This document shows, piece by piece, positions 55,531 through 63,305 of a stretch of 64,000 bases of DNA. A model generated the notes under the pieces. It saw only the letters and a list, made by a program, of their open reading frames with translations. It searched no databases and was not told where the DNA came from. Both the position numbers and the translations under genes were made by a program. Each line of letters opens with the position of its first letter. The stretch's first letter is position 1. Source of the stretch: an uncultured Prevotella sp. (GTDB taxonomy: Bacteria; Bacteroidota; Bacteroidia; Bacteroidales; Bacteroidaceae); assembly GCA_946405145.1 (NCBI GenBank), contig CAMJGE010000009.1, positions 1-64,000 of the forward strand, in the 5' to 3' direction.

Positions 55531-57972
55531 ATGAAAAAATATCTTTTTACGATGTTTTTATTGTGCTTGACACTTGCATCTCAAGCACAGATGAGCGATA
55601 CCCAGGTGATGCAGGAACTTCAGCGCGAGCTGAAGACCGGTGCGTCGCAGTCTCAGATTGCCACACGCCTGATGCAGAAAGGTGTGACGATGGATCAGCT
55701 GCAGCGCGTGCGCTCACAGTATGAGACACTCAACGGCGGCAGATCCTCCCGCTCGTCAGGCGGCACCTCCGATGTGCTGGTGCAGGACAGTCGTCTGCGC
55801 GACAACAATGGCGCCATCCTGACCGATACAGCTGGTAACGCTCTTTTCAAGCAGCAGGTGAAAGCCTCCTCTGCCACGGAGATAGAACGTGAAAAGGTGA
55901 AGCGAAGCGGCGTGATTGACAATACCTATAATGGCAAACCCGTGTTTGGCCGTGACATCTTCAACAAGAAGTCACTCTCTTTCGAGCCGAACATGAACAT
56001 CGCCACGCCCACGAGCTATGTCGTAGGCCCTGGCGACAGAGTGTTCGTCGATGTCTATGGCGCCTCTCAGAAGTCAGAGCAGCTGCAGGTGTCGCCAGAC
56101 GGCACCATCCAGGTTACGGGCTATGGTCCCATTCATATTGGCGGACTGACGGTGGCGCAGGCCAACGCCCGCATCAAGGAGACCCTCGGTACCCGCTATA
56201 AGAGCTCTGATATCCGTCTTACCGTCGGTCAGACCCGCACCATCAGTGTCAACATCATGGGTGAGGTTGCCGCCCCTGGCACCTATACCCTCAGTGCCTT
56301 TGCCACCGTGTTCCATGCCCTCTATATGGCTGGCGGTGTCAACGGCATCGGTACGTTGCGTAACATCAAGGTGTTCCGTGGCGGTCGTCAGGTCACCTCC
56401 GTCGATCTCTATGACTATATCCTCAACGGCAAGCTCACGGGCAATGTGCGCCTGGCGGACAACGATGTCATCATGGTCGGTCCCTTCGACTGTATCGTCG
56501 ATATCGCCGGTTATGTGAAGCGCCCGATGTCGTATGAGATGAAGAAGAACGAGAGTGTGGCTACCCTGATCAAATATGCGGGTGGCTTTATGGCAAATGC
56601 CTATAAGAAAGCCGTTCGTGTCAGCCGTGTGGCTGGCGAGCGATACTCAGCCCATAATGTCCCCGAGTTTGAGATGGCAAGCTTCAGGGTGTCTGACGGC
56701 GACTCAGTCACCGTCGATTCCATCCTGGACCGTTTCGAGAACACGGTGACCGTCTCTGGTGCGGTGTTCCATCCAGGTGACTATGACTTAGGCAGCAACC
56801 CCACCGTTCGTGCCCTGGTACAGAGCGCCGGTGGTGTCACGGAGATAGCCTTCACAGGCCGTGCCGTCTTGCACCGCATGCAGCCCAACCGCACGTGGCA
56901 GGTCATGTCTGTCGATCTGGCAGGTATCCTCGATGGCAGGGTGGCTGACATCCCGCTTGAGAATGAGGATGTCCTCACCATCGCCGTGCGTCAGGATAAG
57001 ACCAACGCCCGTACGCTGGCCATCCTGGGTGAGGTGAAGGTGCCCGGTGTCTATGAATATGCCGAGAACGAGACCATCGAGGACCTGATCATTCAGGCCG
57101 GCGGTCTGACGGACGCCGCTTCTGTCGCCCGTGTCGATGTCTCTCGCCGTATCGTTGATCCGAAGGCCACCACCTATACCAAGGAGATAGCCAAGACCTT
57201 CACCTTCTCGCTGAAGGACGGCCTCCTGGTGGATGGCGACCGCAGCTTCACGCTGATGCCTTACGATGAGGTGATGGTGCGCCGCAGCCCAGGATATGTG
57301 CCCCAGCGTAACATCATGATTTCTGGTGAGGTGCTTTTTGAAGGCACCTATGCCCTCAATAAGAAGAACCTGCGCCTCACCGATGCCATCAAGATGGCAG
57401 GCGGTGTTACCGATCTGGCTTATGTCCGTGGTGCCCGTATCGAGCGCCCCCTGAACGAGGATGAGAAGTTCCGTCTGAATCGTCTGCTGAAGATGGCACA
57501 GGTACAGGGCGGCTCAGGTCTCGATGCCAACAAGATGGGACAGGATACCGTCTATTATGTCGGTATCGAACTCGACAAGGCGCTGGCTAACCCTGGCAGC
57601 GACTATGACGTGGTGCTGCGTGAAGGCGACCGTCTGGTGGTGCCCGAGTATTCCGGTACCGTCAAGATCAATGGCAACGTGATGCATCCCAACACCGTGG
57701 CTTATATGGACGGCAAACCCTATAAGTGGTATATCAACAAGGCTGGTGGCTATGGCAGTGGCGCCAAGCGCTCCAAGGCATATATCCTCTACCAGAACGG
57801 CCTCGTCTCAAAGGCCAGCAAGGGCAAGGTGGAACCCGGCTGTGAGATCATCGTGCCCAACAAGACGCGCTCGGCTAATCAGAACATAGCCATGATTGCA
57901 TCCCTCGGTACCTCACTCGCTACGATGGTAACCATGATTGCAACGGTAACTAACCTTATCAAATCGTTCTAA
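55531..57972 (+). CDS. SLBB-domain polysaccharide export protein
   Basis: 813-residue Wza-like outer-membrane export protein for capsule or exopolysaccharide. Signal peptide MKKYLFTMFLLCLTLASQAQ; a helical segment (25-70); the poly-export domain near 150-230 (SYVVGPGDRVFVDVYGASQ, DGTIQVTGYGPIHIGGLTV); then several SLBB beta-grasp domains (for example IMGEVAAPGTYTLSAFATVFHALYMAGG, ILGEVKVPGVYEYAENETIEDLI, ISGEVLFEGTYALNKKNLRLTDAI). A hydrophobic C-terminal segment (NIAMIASLGTSLATMVTMIATV) would anchor it. Longer than E. coli Wza (379) because of extra SLBB units, as common in Bacteroidetes. Followed after one base by the Wzz-like gene. Confidence 0.9.
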   Translation: MKKYLFTMFLLCLTLASQAQMSDTQVMQELQRELKTGASQSQIATRLMQKGVTMDQLQRVRSQYETLNGGRSSRSSGGTSDVLVQDSRLRDNNGAILTDTAGNALFKQQVKASSATEIEREKVKRSGVIDNTYNGKPVFGRDIFNKKSLSFEPNMNIATPTSYVVGPGDRVFVDVYGASQKSEQLQVSPDGTIQVTGYGPIHIGGLTVAQANARIKETLGTRYKSSDIRLTVGQTRTISVNIMGEVAAPGTYTLSAFATVFHALYMAGGVNGIGTLRNIKVFRGGRQVTSVDLYDYILNGKLTGNVRLADNDVIMVGPFDCIVDIAGYVKRPMSYEMKKNESVATLIKYAGGFMANAYKKAVRVSRVAGERYSAHNVPEFEMASFRVSDGDSVTVDSILDRFENTVTVSGAVFHPGDYDLGSNPTVRALVQSAGGVTEIAFTGRAVLHRMQPNRTWQVMSVDLAGILDGRVADIPLENEDVLTIAVRQDKTNARTLAILGEVKVPGVYEYAENETIEDLIIQAGGLTDAASVARVDVSRRIVDPKATTYTKEIAKTFTFSLKDGLLVDGDRSFTLMPYDEVMVRRSPGYVPQRNIMISGEVLFEGTYALNKKNLRLTDAIKMAGGVTDLAYVRGARIERPLNEDEKFRLNRLLKMAQVQGGSGLDANKMGQDTVYYVGIELDKALANPGSDYDVVLREGDRLVVPEYSGTVKINGNVMHPNTVAYMDGKPYKWYINKAGGYGSGAKRSKAYILYQNGLVSKASKGKVEPGCEIIVPNKTRSANQNIAMIASLGTSLATMVTMIATVTNLIKSF

Positions 57973-57973
57973 T

Positions 57974-59035
57974 ATGGAAGAGAATCAGAAAGGAATACAG
58001 CAGCCCCAGGAAGCAGCGATCGACTTCGGTGCCATCTGGCAGGCGATCAAGAAATATAAGAAGCTCTATTTGAAGACGCTGGGCATCGCCTTTGTGCTGG
58101 CGCTCATCATCGGCTTTTCCATTCCGAAGACCTACAATTGTAAGATCCTGTTGGCACCGGAGACAGGAGGTGGCAGCAGCATGGGTGGTTTGGCCTCTCT
58201 GGCCTCTACCTTTGGCGTGAATCTCGGTGGTGGTTCGCAGGGTGGTGATGCCATCAAGCCGACCATCTATCCCGACCTGATGAAGAGCGTCGATTTCAAG
58301 ACCTCTCTCTTCCCCATCAAGGTGAAGCGGAAGGACGACAAGAAGGCGATGACCTATTATGACTACCTGAAGTATGAGTGGCGTGTGCCCTGGTGGGAGG
58401 ACTGGTTCGGTCTGAGAGCCCCGGCGCTCAAGCCCGACACCATCGTCAACACCTTCGAGCTCACCGGTGAGCAGGCACGCATCGCGGGCTTAGCCATCAA
58501 GCATGTGAAGTGTGAGATTGATAAGAAGACCAACCTGATCACCATCGATGTCACGATGCAGGATCCATATGTAGCCGCCCAGCTGGCTGACTCGGTAAGA
58601 AACCGCCTGCAGGACTTCCTGACCGGCTACCGCACCCAGAAGGCGCGCTACGACCTGGAGTATGCCCAGAAGCTGAACCGTCAGGCGAAGAAGGACTATG
58701 AGCGTGCCCGTGCCCTCTATGCGGAATATGTCGATGCCAACCAGGATATGATGTTGCAAACCGCTCGACAGAAGCAGAACGACTTGGAGAATGAGATGCA
58801 GTTGCATTACAACAACTTCACCGCTACCAGTGCTCAGGTGCTGGCAGCCAAGGCGCTGGTGCAGAAGGAGACACCCTCCTTCACCACCATCCAGTCAGCC
58901 ACCGTCCCCTTAGGTCCCGCGGGTCCCAAGAAGCCGCTGATCACCCTGGTATGTCTCTTCCTGACCCTCCTCGGCACCACTATCTACGCCCTCTACAAAG
59001 AGAACCAACTCAAACCCCTCCTCGGCCTCTCATGA
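57974..59035 (+). CDS. Chain-length determinant (Wzz/PCP family) protein
   Basis: 353-residue inner-membrane co-polymerase that sets polysaccharide length. Membrane helices near residues 34-52 (LYLKTLGIAFVLALIIGFS) and 318-338 (PLITLVCLFLTLLGTTIYAL) flank a large periplasmic coiled-coil region (about 210-295, LNRQAKKDYERARALYAEY). The proline-rich motif before the second helix (PLGPAGPKKP) is typical. No cytoplasmic tyrosine-kinase domain. Its stop overlaps rfbC by four bases (ATGA), so the three genes are one operon. Confidence 0.9.
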   Translation: MEENQKGIQQPQEAAIDFGAIWQAIKKYKKLYLKTLGIAFVLALIIGFSIPKTYNCKILLAPETGGGSSMGGLASLASTFGVNLGGGSQGGDAIKPTIYPDLMKSVDFKTSLFPIKVKRKDDKKAMTYYDYLKYEWRVPWWEDWFGLRAPALKPDTIVNTFELTGEQARIAGLAIKHVKCEIDKKTNLITIDVTMQDPYVAAQLADSVRNRLQDFLTGYRTQKARYDLEYAQKLNRQAKKDYERARALYAEYVDANQDMMLQTARQKQNDLENEMQLHYNNFTATSAQVLAAKALVQKETPSFTTIQSATVPLGPAGPKKPLITLVCLFLTLLGTTIYALYKENQLKPLLGLS

Positions 59036-59586
59036 ATGTTATAGAAACCAAAATAAAAGGTCTTTATTTAATAGAACCGCGAATATTCGAAGATAGTCGC
59101 GGCTATTTCTTCGAATCCTTCTCTCAACGTGATTTCGATTCAAAAATCGGAAACGTCGTCTTCGTCCAAGATAATGAAAGCAAATCCACTTACGGCGTGA
59201 TGCGTGGTCTGCATTTCCAGCGCCCACCATTCACCCAGAGCAAACTCGTTCGCTGCGTCAAAGGCGCCGTCTTGGACGTAGCCGTTGACATCCGTAAAGG
59301 TTCCCCGACCTACGGACAGCATGTCGCCGTAGAACTCACCGAAGACAACCACCGCCAGTTCTTCATCTCGAAGGGCTTCGCCCACGGCTTCGCCGTACTC
59401 AGTGAGACCGCCGTCTTCCAATACAAGTGCGACGAGTTCTACCACCCTGAGGCCGACGGCGGCATCAGCATCCTCGACGACACCCTCGGCATCGACTGGC
59501 GCATCCCCACCGCCCAGGCCATCCTCAGTGACAAAGACACCCGCCACCCCCTCCTCAAAGACTTCACCACCCCCTTCACCTACTAG
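59032..59586 (+). CDS. rfbC: dTDP-4-dehydrorhamnose 3,5-epimerase
   Basis: 184-residue cupin-fold epimerase in dTDP-L-rhamnose synthesis. The start at 59032 overlaps the upstream stop. Family blocks: RIFEDSRGYFFESFS, VMRGLHFQRPPFTQSKLVRCVKGAVLDVAVDIR with the catalytic His, and FISKGFAHGFAVLSE. C-terminus with the expected DDTLGIDWRI. The other rhamnose genes (rfbA, B, D) are not in the window. Convergent with the HigBA genes. Slightly atypical codon choice (CCC, ACC, rich in C-ending codons) compared with the island, similar to the preceding Wzz gene. Confidence 0.95.
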   Translation: MNVIETKIKGLYLIEPRIFEDSRGYFFESFSQRDFDSKIGNVVFVQDNESKSTYGVMRGLHFQRPPFTQSKLVRCVKGAVLDVAVDIRKGSPTYGQHVAVELTEDNHRQFFISKGFAHGFAVLSETAVFQYKCDEFYHPEADGGISILDDTLGIDWRIPTAQAILSDKDTRHPLLKDFTTPFTY

Positions 59587-59612
59587 CTCCCATGTAGACT
59601 TCTGTGATGATA

Positions 59613-59978
59613 TCAGATGCCCAGCACCACGGCAGGGGCGATATCGAGCTTTATAGCCAATTCACGGGCTACCTTAAGCGTGGGTTCCGACTTACCTGTG
59701 ATGTAGTCGCTGATGCGCGAGGCGCTCAGGCCAAGGATCTCTGCCAGCTTCGTCTGGGTAATCCCCAGTTCTGCCATACGCATCCTGATGACATCCCCAA
59801 GGGCGGGCTTACCGATGGCGAAATGTTCCTCAGAGTAGTCGGCCACGAGGTTCGACAGCAGCTCCAACTCGATGCTGTTAGGGTCGGTCCTGGGCGTGTT
59901 GTCGTCCACCAGTGGCAGCAGCTGCTCCACTCTTGCCACTGCCCACTCATACTGTTCTTTGTTTTCAATCTTTGTCAT
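59613..59978 (-). CDS. higA: HigA-like antitoxin
   Basis: 121-residue XRE-family antitoxin. The C-terminal HTH is plain (IRMRMAELGITQTKLAEILGLSASRISDYITGKSEPTLKVARELAIKLDI), preceded by a helical region typical of HigA proteins of the COG5499 type. Start at 59978 (MTKIENKEQYEWAV) is preferred over an upstream in-frame ATG at 60023 that would overlap the toxin gene. It follows the toxin by 16 bases, the usual toxin-first HigBA order, and binds toxin and promoter in relatives. Confidence 0.88.
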   Translation of the reverse strand: MTKIENKEQYEWAVARVEQLLPLVDDNTPRTDPNSIELELLSNLVADYSEEHFAIGKPALGDVIRMRMAELGITQTKLAEILGLSASRISDYITGKSEPTLKVARELAIKLDIAPAVVLGI

Positions 59979-59994
59979 AGCATATCCTCCTTGT

Positions 59995-60288
59995 TTATAT
60001 ATTCTTGCAGTCAATCTTGTCATACTCCTTATGCGTGCCGATGAAGCGGATATAGACGAATCCGATGGTGAACTTGATCACGGCCACGATACGGAAATGG
60101 TTGCCCATGATGTCGAATACATAGTGCTGGTTGCCGACGGCATCAACAGTGTTAAAGTCCTTCTTGACGTCAGAAAAGCACGTCCACTTGCCGCTCTTCA
60201 CGACTGCCACCCATACCTGCAGAGCAATCTTTGATTCCGGATGCTCCTCTGCAAATTGCTTGATGGTCTGTTCTGTGAAAATCCTCAT
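59995..60288 (-). CDS. higB: HigB-like mRNA interferase toxin
   Basis: 97 residues from ATG 60288 (MRIFTEQTIKQFAEEHPESK). The block HYVFDIMGNHFRIVAVIKFTIGFVYIRFIGTHKEYDKID is the signature of the HigB family (RelE-like fold), ribosome-dependent mRNA interferases. An ORF upstream extends in frame but without sense. Partner gene higA follows after 16 bases. Confidence 0.9.
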   Translation of the reverse strand: MRIFTEQTIKQFAEEHPESKIALQVWVAVVKSGKWTCFSDVKKDFNTVDAVGNQHYVFDIMGNHFRIVAVIKFTIGFVYIRFIGTHKEYDKIDCKNI

Positions 60289-60308
60289 ATAGTTATCTTT
60301 TGATGGTG

Positions 60309-60337
60309 CAAAGATACAAATAAAATCGGAATAACAA
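60309..60337 (-). promoter_or_regulatory. Promoter of higBA
   Basis: On the - strand TTG (60337-60335), 18 bases, TATCTTTG (60316-60309), 20 bases before the toxin start. The rest of 60289-60671 holds only this promoter and the divergent one at 60494; no gene is seen there. Confidence 0.7.
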
Positions 60338-60493
60338 AATATTATTCTATTTAATCGAAAATTAGCACTAAGATTTAACATTTCAGGTAAGAAAAAGGGC
60401 TCCTCGCCCCCAGCCGCGCAACATCCCCCTCGGTGTTTTAGCATAGTATTAGATAATTATTTTGAATGATTTCTGCAAAAACTTGCTGAAATC

Positions 60494-60525
60494 TTTGCTA
60501 AATTCAATATTAAATCGTACATTTG
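60494..60525 (+). promoter_or_regulatory. Promoter of the Panacea-domain gene
   Basis: TTTG at 60494-60497, 20 bases, TACATTTG at 60518-60525. The leader to the ATG at 60672 is long (about 140 bases). Confidence 0.65.
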
Positions 60526-60671
60526 CACACAAAAGAAGGGAACCGGTTCTGACAATTACCCCCTTTTTAGTTGAAAAGAAAAAATAAACAAGTTACTAAC
60601 GTATTGGCTATTAGTGAATTATGCCTCTGTGTTAGGAAGGTTTTTAATGCTGAATAATATCATTAGCGACG

Positions 60672-61238
60672 ATGAGTAAGTACTCAGAAGAAAACATTTC
60701 CCGTATTGGCAATGCTGCAATATACATTGCTGAGCACACAAGCGATTTGAGTAAGACCAAATTGCTTAAGTTGCTGTATCTGATGGAAGAACGTTCAGCT
60801 TTGAAATATCAACAGCCATTTTTGGCCCTGCCTTACGAGGTATGGCAGGCAGGTCCCGTTGCTAAGGATATCTATATTGACTTGAGTGATGGAGTTGTGC
60901 TGCTGTCTAAATACATCAGAACAGAGCTCGTGAAGTTGGATGATAACAAGGATGCCCAGTATATCCATCCCGTAGCAAAGTTCAATGATGAGGACTTTTC
61001 CGCTTATGAGATCCGTTTGATGGATGAAGTACTAAAGGAGTATGGAGATAAGAGTGCTACCGATCTCGTGGAGATAGTACATAAGGAAAACACATTGTGG
61101 TATCAGATAGCAAAGGAGAAAGGATTGCTTGAAGCTTTCCGCAAGCATGAGTGCAATAACTCCGACTATGTGATAGATTTTACCAAGGCCATGATGCCTT
61201 GTGCCGCTGAATACTATAAAGAGGCATTAGCTATTTAG
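60672..61238 (+). CDS. Panacea-domain (DUF4065) antitoxin-type protein
   Basis: 188 residues. NAAIYIAEHTSDLSKTKLLKLLYLMEERSALKYQQPFLALPYEVWQAGPVAKDIYIDLSD (about 12-75) is a typical Panacea/SocA-like domain, known as a versatile antitoxin domain that neutralises many unrelated toxins and often sits beside them; some relatives are phage-encoded or act as proteolytic adaptors. The remaining part is helical and has no second domain. A small frameshifted reading frame follows after 14 bases and may be what is left of its toxin partner. Confidence 0.82.
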   Translation: MSKYSEENISRIGNAAIYIAEHTSDLSKTKLLKLLYLMEERSALKYQQPFLALPYEVWQAGPVAKDIYIDLSDGVVLLSKYIRTELVKLDDNKDAQYIHPVAKFNDEDFSAYEIRLMDEVLKEYGDKSATDLVEIVHKENTLWYQIAKEKGLLEAFRKHECNNSDYVIDFTKAMMPCAAEYYKEALAI

Positions 61239-61252
61239 CGATAACAGAACGA

Positions 61253-61500
61253 ATGGTCAACGCCTACATTTTCATGGCTAATGACATCGTGACTGACAAT
61301 GGCTTCTTTTTGAAAAGAATACGTTTATTTATGGTCAGAACATTAAGACGTATAATGCAACAGCATTCCTGCAGCAACAAATAAACGGTCAGATACAGAT
61401 AAGTATAAAAGGCAAGTTGACAGATGATATTTTCTCAGCTCTTACAGACTGTCTCAAGAATTCTGACGCCGTCCGTAAACGCTATAAACAATATTTGTAA
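61253..61500 (+). pseudogene. Frameshifted small gene, possible partner of the Panacea protein
   Basis: From ATG 61253 the frame reads MVNAYIFMANDIVTDNGFF and then runs off into LKRIRLFMVRT and a stop. If one T is added to the T5 run at 61307-61311, the reading continues as EKNTFIYGQNIKTYNATAF...DAVRKRYKQYL with a stop at 61498-61500, a protein of about 82 residues with compositionally normal sequence. So either a one-base deletion in a homopolymer disabled the gene or this is an assembly or read error. No family recognised. Position right after a Panacea gene suggests a toxin, which would often be inactivated. Confidence 0.6.
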
Positions 61501-61591
61501 TTTCATCTCTTACAAGCTGTCAGTCCTGTTATATTTTGTTGAATAATTTCAATTTATAATGTTAATGTATAACAAATGAGTTAAGCACGAA

Positions 61592-61664
61592 GAACCATGT
61601 GATGGGAGACTGTCAAGCACGGTTCCGTGAAAAGGAGGATGAAAGTCCCTCTCCTTACTTGACC
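61592..61664 (+). ncRNA. 3' remnant of a group II intron (domains V and VI)
   Basis: Bases 61592-61625 are 34 long and fold like group II domain V (GAACC...GGTTC closing stem, internal AAG-CAC side). Bases 61626-61664 follow as a domain VI-like hairpin (AAGGAGG.../...CTCTCCTT) and end in TACTTGACC, the usual 3' end of bacterial group II introns. No reverse transcriptase or 5' part lies in the window upstream, so only the tail remains. Confidence 0.7.
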
Positions 61665-61691
61665 AAATTTTTTCCTTAATGCGCAAGTGAT

Positions 61692-63305
61692 ATGACGCAA
61701 AGTGTCATTATGAGAGCATATCGAGATATACATAAGAATGATATTGATATTGATAGTTACAATATCCTTATCATTACTGCCACCGAAACGGAAACAAAGG
61801 CAATGCATGAGGAGATGGCAGGGATGATATCTCGTGTATCATGTGGAGACTATACTTATTACTTAGGGAAAGTAGGCCTATACAATATCATCCAAGTGCA
61901 ATGTCTTCAAATGGGCAGCCTTAGTCCTGGAGGTTCAAGCCAGACCGCAAATGTGGCATTACTGGAGTGGCCGCAGATAAAGGCTGTAATAATGGTTGGT
62001 ATATGCTTTGGTGTAGATAAGAAATCACAGCAAATAGGCGACGTGGTAATATCTTCGTCTATCAGAAATTACGAAACACGTCGAGTGGGAAGAAAACTAG
62101 AGATACCCCGTGGCGGGACTTACCAGTCAGATAAATGTCTGTATAATGCCTTCAATAATCTCAAGTTAACATGGGAATATATCGGTATAGATGAGCAAAA
62201 GAAAAATCTCACGTTGGGAGAATACATCTCAGGCGAACAACTGGTTGATAATAAGCAAAATCGCGATAAGTTGTTGTCGGAAAGTCCTGAGGCGAAGGCT
62301 GGCGAAATGGAAGGCAATGGAGTAATTGCAGCCTGCGTATCAGCTCGCAAACCATGGATATTGGTAAAAGCGATCTGTGATTTTGCCGACGGCAATAAAG
62401 GTAAAGGAAAAAAGAAGAAACAAACTATAGCAGCAGCATCAGCCGCGCGATGCTGCGCAGCAGCACTGGAACAGGTAACAGCCTTTGAAAGCATTGGAAT
62501 CTATTCAGAAAGGTCGCAGACAATACCAAACAGTCAAGCTAATTTAGGTGTTCTGTTTGAATTGTATAAGAAAGAATATTCCCCCTACTTCCTGCGCAGA
62601 GATATTGACAATTTGGTAGAATCCTATTTGGAAGGACATAGTTTATGGATATATGGCATATCAGGAGCGGGTAAAAGTACATCCATATCGCATGCTTTAC
62701 AGACAATGGGAAAGAACATACTCCTTGTCAATATGGCAGGTATTAACTCCGACAGTTTAGAGTCAATATTCGAGTGGATATATAACGAAATAGCAGATAT
62801 GGTGGGCGAGACAACTATTGCACCACATTCATATCAGTTATGCATTAAAGCAATTGTTTCCTTGTTGGATAAGCATTATACAGGCCAACAGGTGTACGTT
62901 TTAGTAGAAGAAATACCTTTTGAGGGAGATGCATTTAAGACGTTTGTTACCTCCTTCTCTTCATTGGTTGTTTCCGATAGACTTACAGGCACTTCCGCGG
63001 ATGTTCATTTTGTTCTTTCATCAATTGATAACCCGACATTCCATGTTTCTGGTTCTTTACAGAAAGTGAAAAGTATGGTTAAGTTTTTAGAATTTGGATA
63101 TTGGTCTGATGAAGAATGTGAAAAGCTTATAGAGCTTATCAATAGTAATCTTCAAAAACTTTCCATAAAAGACAAGAGCAATATGATCCAGCAGTGTGGT
63201 AATTTGCCACGTCCTATCAAAGATGTTTTCAGAGAAGCATATCAGACAGGTCTTAACGACGAGTTAACCCCTGATAGTATTAGCAAGTTATTGAGACAAT
63301 TATAA
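61692..63305 (+). CDS. Nucleoside phosphorylase/nucleosidase domain fused to a STAND-type NTPase
   Basis: 537 residues. The N-terminal domain (about 22-262) is of the PNP/UDP-phosphorylase and MTA/SAH nucleosidase superfamily: GGSSQTANVALLEWPQIKAVIMVGICFG, then EMEGNGVIAAC (Glu205, Glu207) and VKAICDFADGN (Asp230), the positions of the catalytic Glu and Asp. Next is a P-loop NTPase with Walker A GISGAGKST (322-330) and a Walker B-like VYVLVEEIPF near 396-405, resembling NACHT/AAA STAND modules. Nucleosidase effectors of this kind in Avs, CBASS and Detocs cleave ATP during infection. There is no repeat sensor domain. The stop overlaps the next ATPase gene by one base (TAATG), so the two form a system. 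The start could also be ATG 61710. Confidence 0.82.
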   Translation: MTQSVIMRAYRDIHKNDIDIDSYNILIITATETETKAMHEEMAGMISRVSCGDYTYYLGKVGLYNIIQVQCLQMGSLSPGGSSQTANVALLEWPQIKAVIMVGICFGVDKKSQQIGDVVISSSIRNYETRRVGRKLEIPRGGTYQSDKCLYNAFNNLKLTWEYIGIDEQKKNLTLGEYISGEQLVDNKQNRDKLLSESPEAKAGEMEGNGVIAACVSARKPWILVKAICDFADGNKGKGKKKKQTIAAASAARCCAAALEQVTAFESIGIYSERSQTIPNSQANLGVLFELYKKEYSPYFLRRDIDNLVESYLEGHSLWIYGISGAGKSTSISHALQTMGKNILLVNMAGINSDSLESIFEWIYNEIADMVGETTIAPHSYQLCIKAIVSLLDKHYTGQQVYVLVEEIPFEGDAFKTFVTSFSSLVVSDRLTGTSADVHFVLSSIDNPTFHVSGSLQKVKSMVKFLEFGYWSDEECEKLIELINSNLQKLSIKDKSNMIQQCGNLPRPIKDVFREAYQTGLNDELTPDSISKLLRQL

